In this document: piece after piece, positions 63,938-64,000 of the stretch | How positions within the stretch are numbered: the stretch's first letter is position 1 | Layout: each line of letters begins with the position of its first letter | NCBI GenBank assembly: GCA_936450465.1 | Contig: OW388293.1 | Coordinates: 53,719,201-53,783,200, forward strand | DNA length: 64,000 nt | Direction: 5' to 3' | Origin: Gibbula magus | Taxonomy: Eukaryota > Mollusca > Gastropoda > Trochida > Trochidae | Notes under the pieces: model-generated | Database searches by the model: none | The model's input: only the letters and a program-made list of their open reading frames with translations | What the model was told of the DNA's origin: nothing | Position numbers and translations under genes: made by a program

Positions 63938-64000
63938 ATTTCCATGTTTTTTGGCCAATTTGGTCACGCGAACCTCTTTAACGGCGAATCTGGAGTCCAA
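63938..64000 (+). repeat. Partial monomer cut by the window edge
   Basis: The last 63 bases are m1-m63 of the next monomer, in phase with those before it. They carry the common A21/T24 form and end one base before the diagnostic m64, so the type cannot be told. Confidence 0.97.

Larger units (their letters stand above)
1..64000 (+). repeat. 209-bp satellite DNA array filling the whole window
   Basis: The 5' marker ATTTCCATG recurs every 209 bp from base 1 to base 63938, always in the same orientation, giving 306 complete monomers and one partial. Copies differ mainly by point substitutions at recurring sites. The only length changes seen are single-base indels. No stretch of the window lies outside the repeat, so there is no intergenic or unique DNA to annotate. 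Satellites of this size, close to one nucleosome plus linker, usually sit in centromeric, pericentromeric or subtelomeric heterochromatin. That placement is inferred from the family type; nothing in the sequence fixes the chromosomal position. I do not recognise the monomer family. Confidence 0.98.
53277..64000 (+). repeat. Domain 6: 3- and 4-monomer HOR region
   Basis: Repeated words here are d' (CACTTCGGTC with CGATAAATC and A114), r (EcoRI P-like ending TTAATATAAT), s, w (TTATGG, GGATCTG, GCGCTGG), v and q (GACCGTTCAAGAG). The orders r s w v and q d' r s recur. Two monomers of 210 bp have longer T runs (near 58930 and 59556). The array continues past the right edge of the window. Confidence 0.88.

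Noticed and set aside
1..64000. CRISPR array
   Set aside because: The whole 209-bp period is repeated. There are no short repeats separated by unique spacers, and no cas genes.

Overview
The whole window is one uninterrupted head-to-tail array of a satellite monomer of about 209 bp, in a single orientation. It holds 306 complete monomers plus 63 bp of the next. There is no unique sequence, no recognisable gene, no RNA gene and no transposon insertion. Both edges of the window lie inside the array. Long satellite arrays with nested higher-order repeats (HORs) are a eukaryotic heterochromatin feature, usually pericentromeric, centromeric or subtelomeric. I do not recognise the monomer and cannot name the species. 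The reference monomer (1-209) has 81 G+C (38.8%), and a hand count gives 8 CpG against about 7.7 expected. This argues against a genome with long-term heavy CpG methylation, as in most vertebrates and many plants, and fits an invertebrate better, but only weakly.

Positions written as m1-m209 are within the monomer, where m1 is the first A of ATTTCC (window base 1). Monomers differ at a limited set of linked sites. A-type carries C126, A151, T169 and GT187-188. B-type carries T126, C151, C169 and TC187-188. Three restriction sites act as markers: EcoRI when the site at m82-87 reads GAATTC, AflII when m64 is C, and NsiI when m151 is C. Letter codes used below: P = EcoRI, GACCACA at m104-110, T126, C151; Q = A59, A64, EcoRI, A151; R = A64 with AA at m113-114; S = C180 and TT187-188; T = A64 and A77; T* = T with one T lost from m192-194; U = A114 and C151; Ud = U with a five-T run; V = C64 without EcoRI, T114, C151; W = V with A64; X = EcoRI with A114; Y = EcoRI, G107, A113; g = A187; m = A64, A151, G161; n = A33, A64, C151. 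Codes for the right-hand domains are a (A100, C185), b (EcoRI, A100, G161), c (A33, EcoRI, G107), d (C21, C24, A64), e (C21, C24, C64, A100), K (T60, A61, A201), d' (d with A104 and A114), q (G96, G102), r (EcoRI, A205 T206), s (A64, A-type), w (T68, C90, G175) and v (G96, A100, A113).

Layout. 1-6897: old A/B mixture with a 7-monomer segment repeated at 2299 bp. 6898-19848: six-, eleven- and seven-monomer tandem duplications. 19849-26322: HORs built from T*, P, m, n, U and S. 26323-30498: a 7-monomer HOR. 30499-41574: 10-monomer blocks alternating as a 20-monomer (4180 bp) HOR. 41575-47005: 8- and 7-monomer HORs. 47006-53276: a 5/6-monomer HOR (a b c d e K). 53277-64000: 4-monomer and 3-monomer HORs. 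Length changes inside monomers are only single-base: I count 21 deletions and 4 insertions, which sum to -17. That equals the phase drift between the first and last monomer.

Nothing here behaves as a set of cooperating genes. The recurrent 63- to 95-codon open frames on both strands are by-products of the repeat. They use TTG or GTG starts, are broken in many copies, and cannot continue across monomers because 209 is not a multiple of three. The biology to read from the window is a record of unequal exchange, with successive amplification of different multi-monomer units and several hybrid monomers that look like crossover points.
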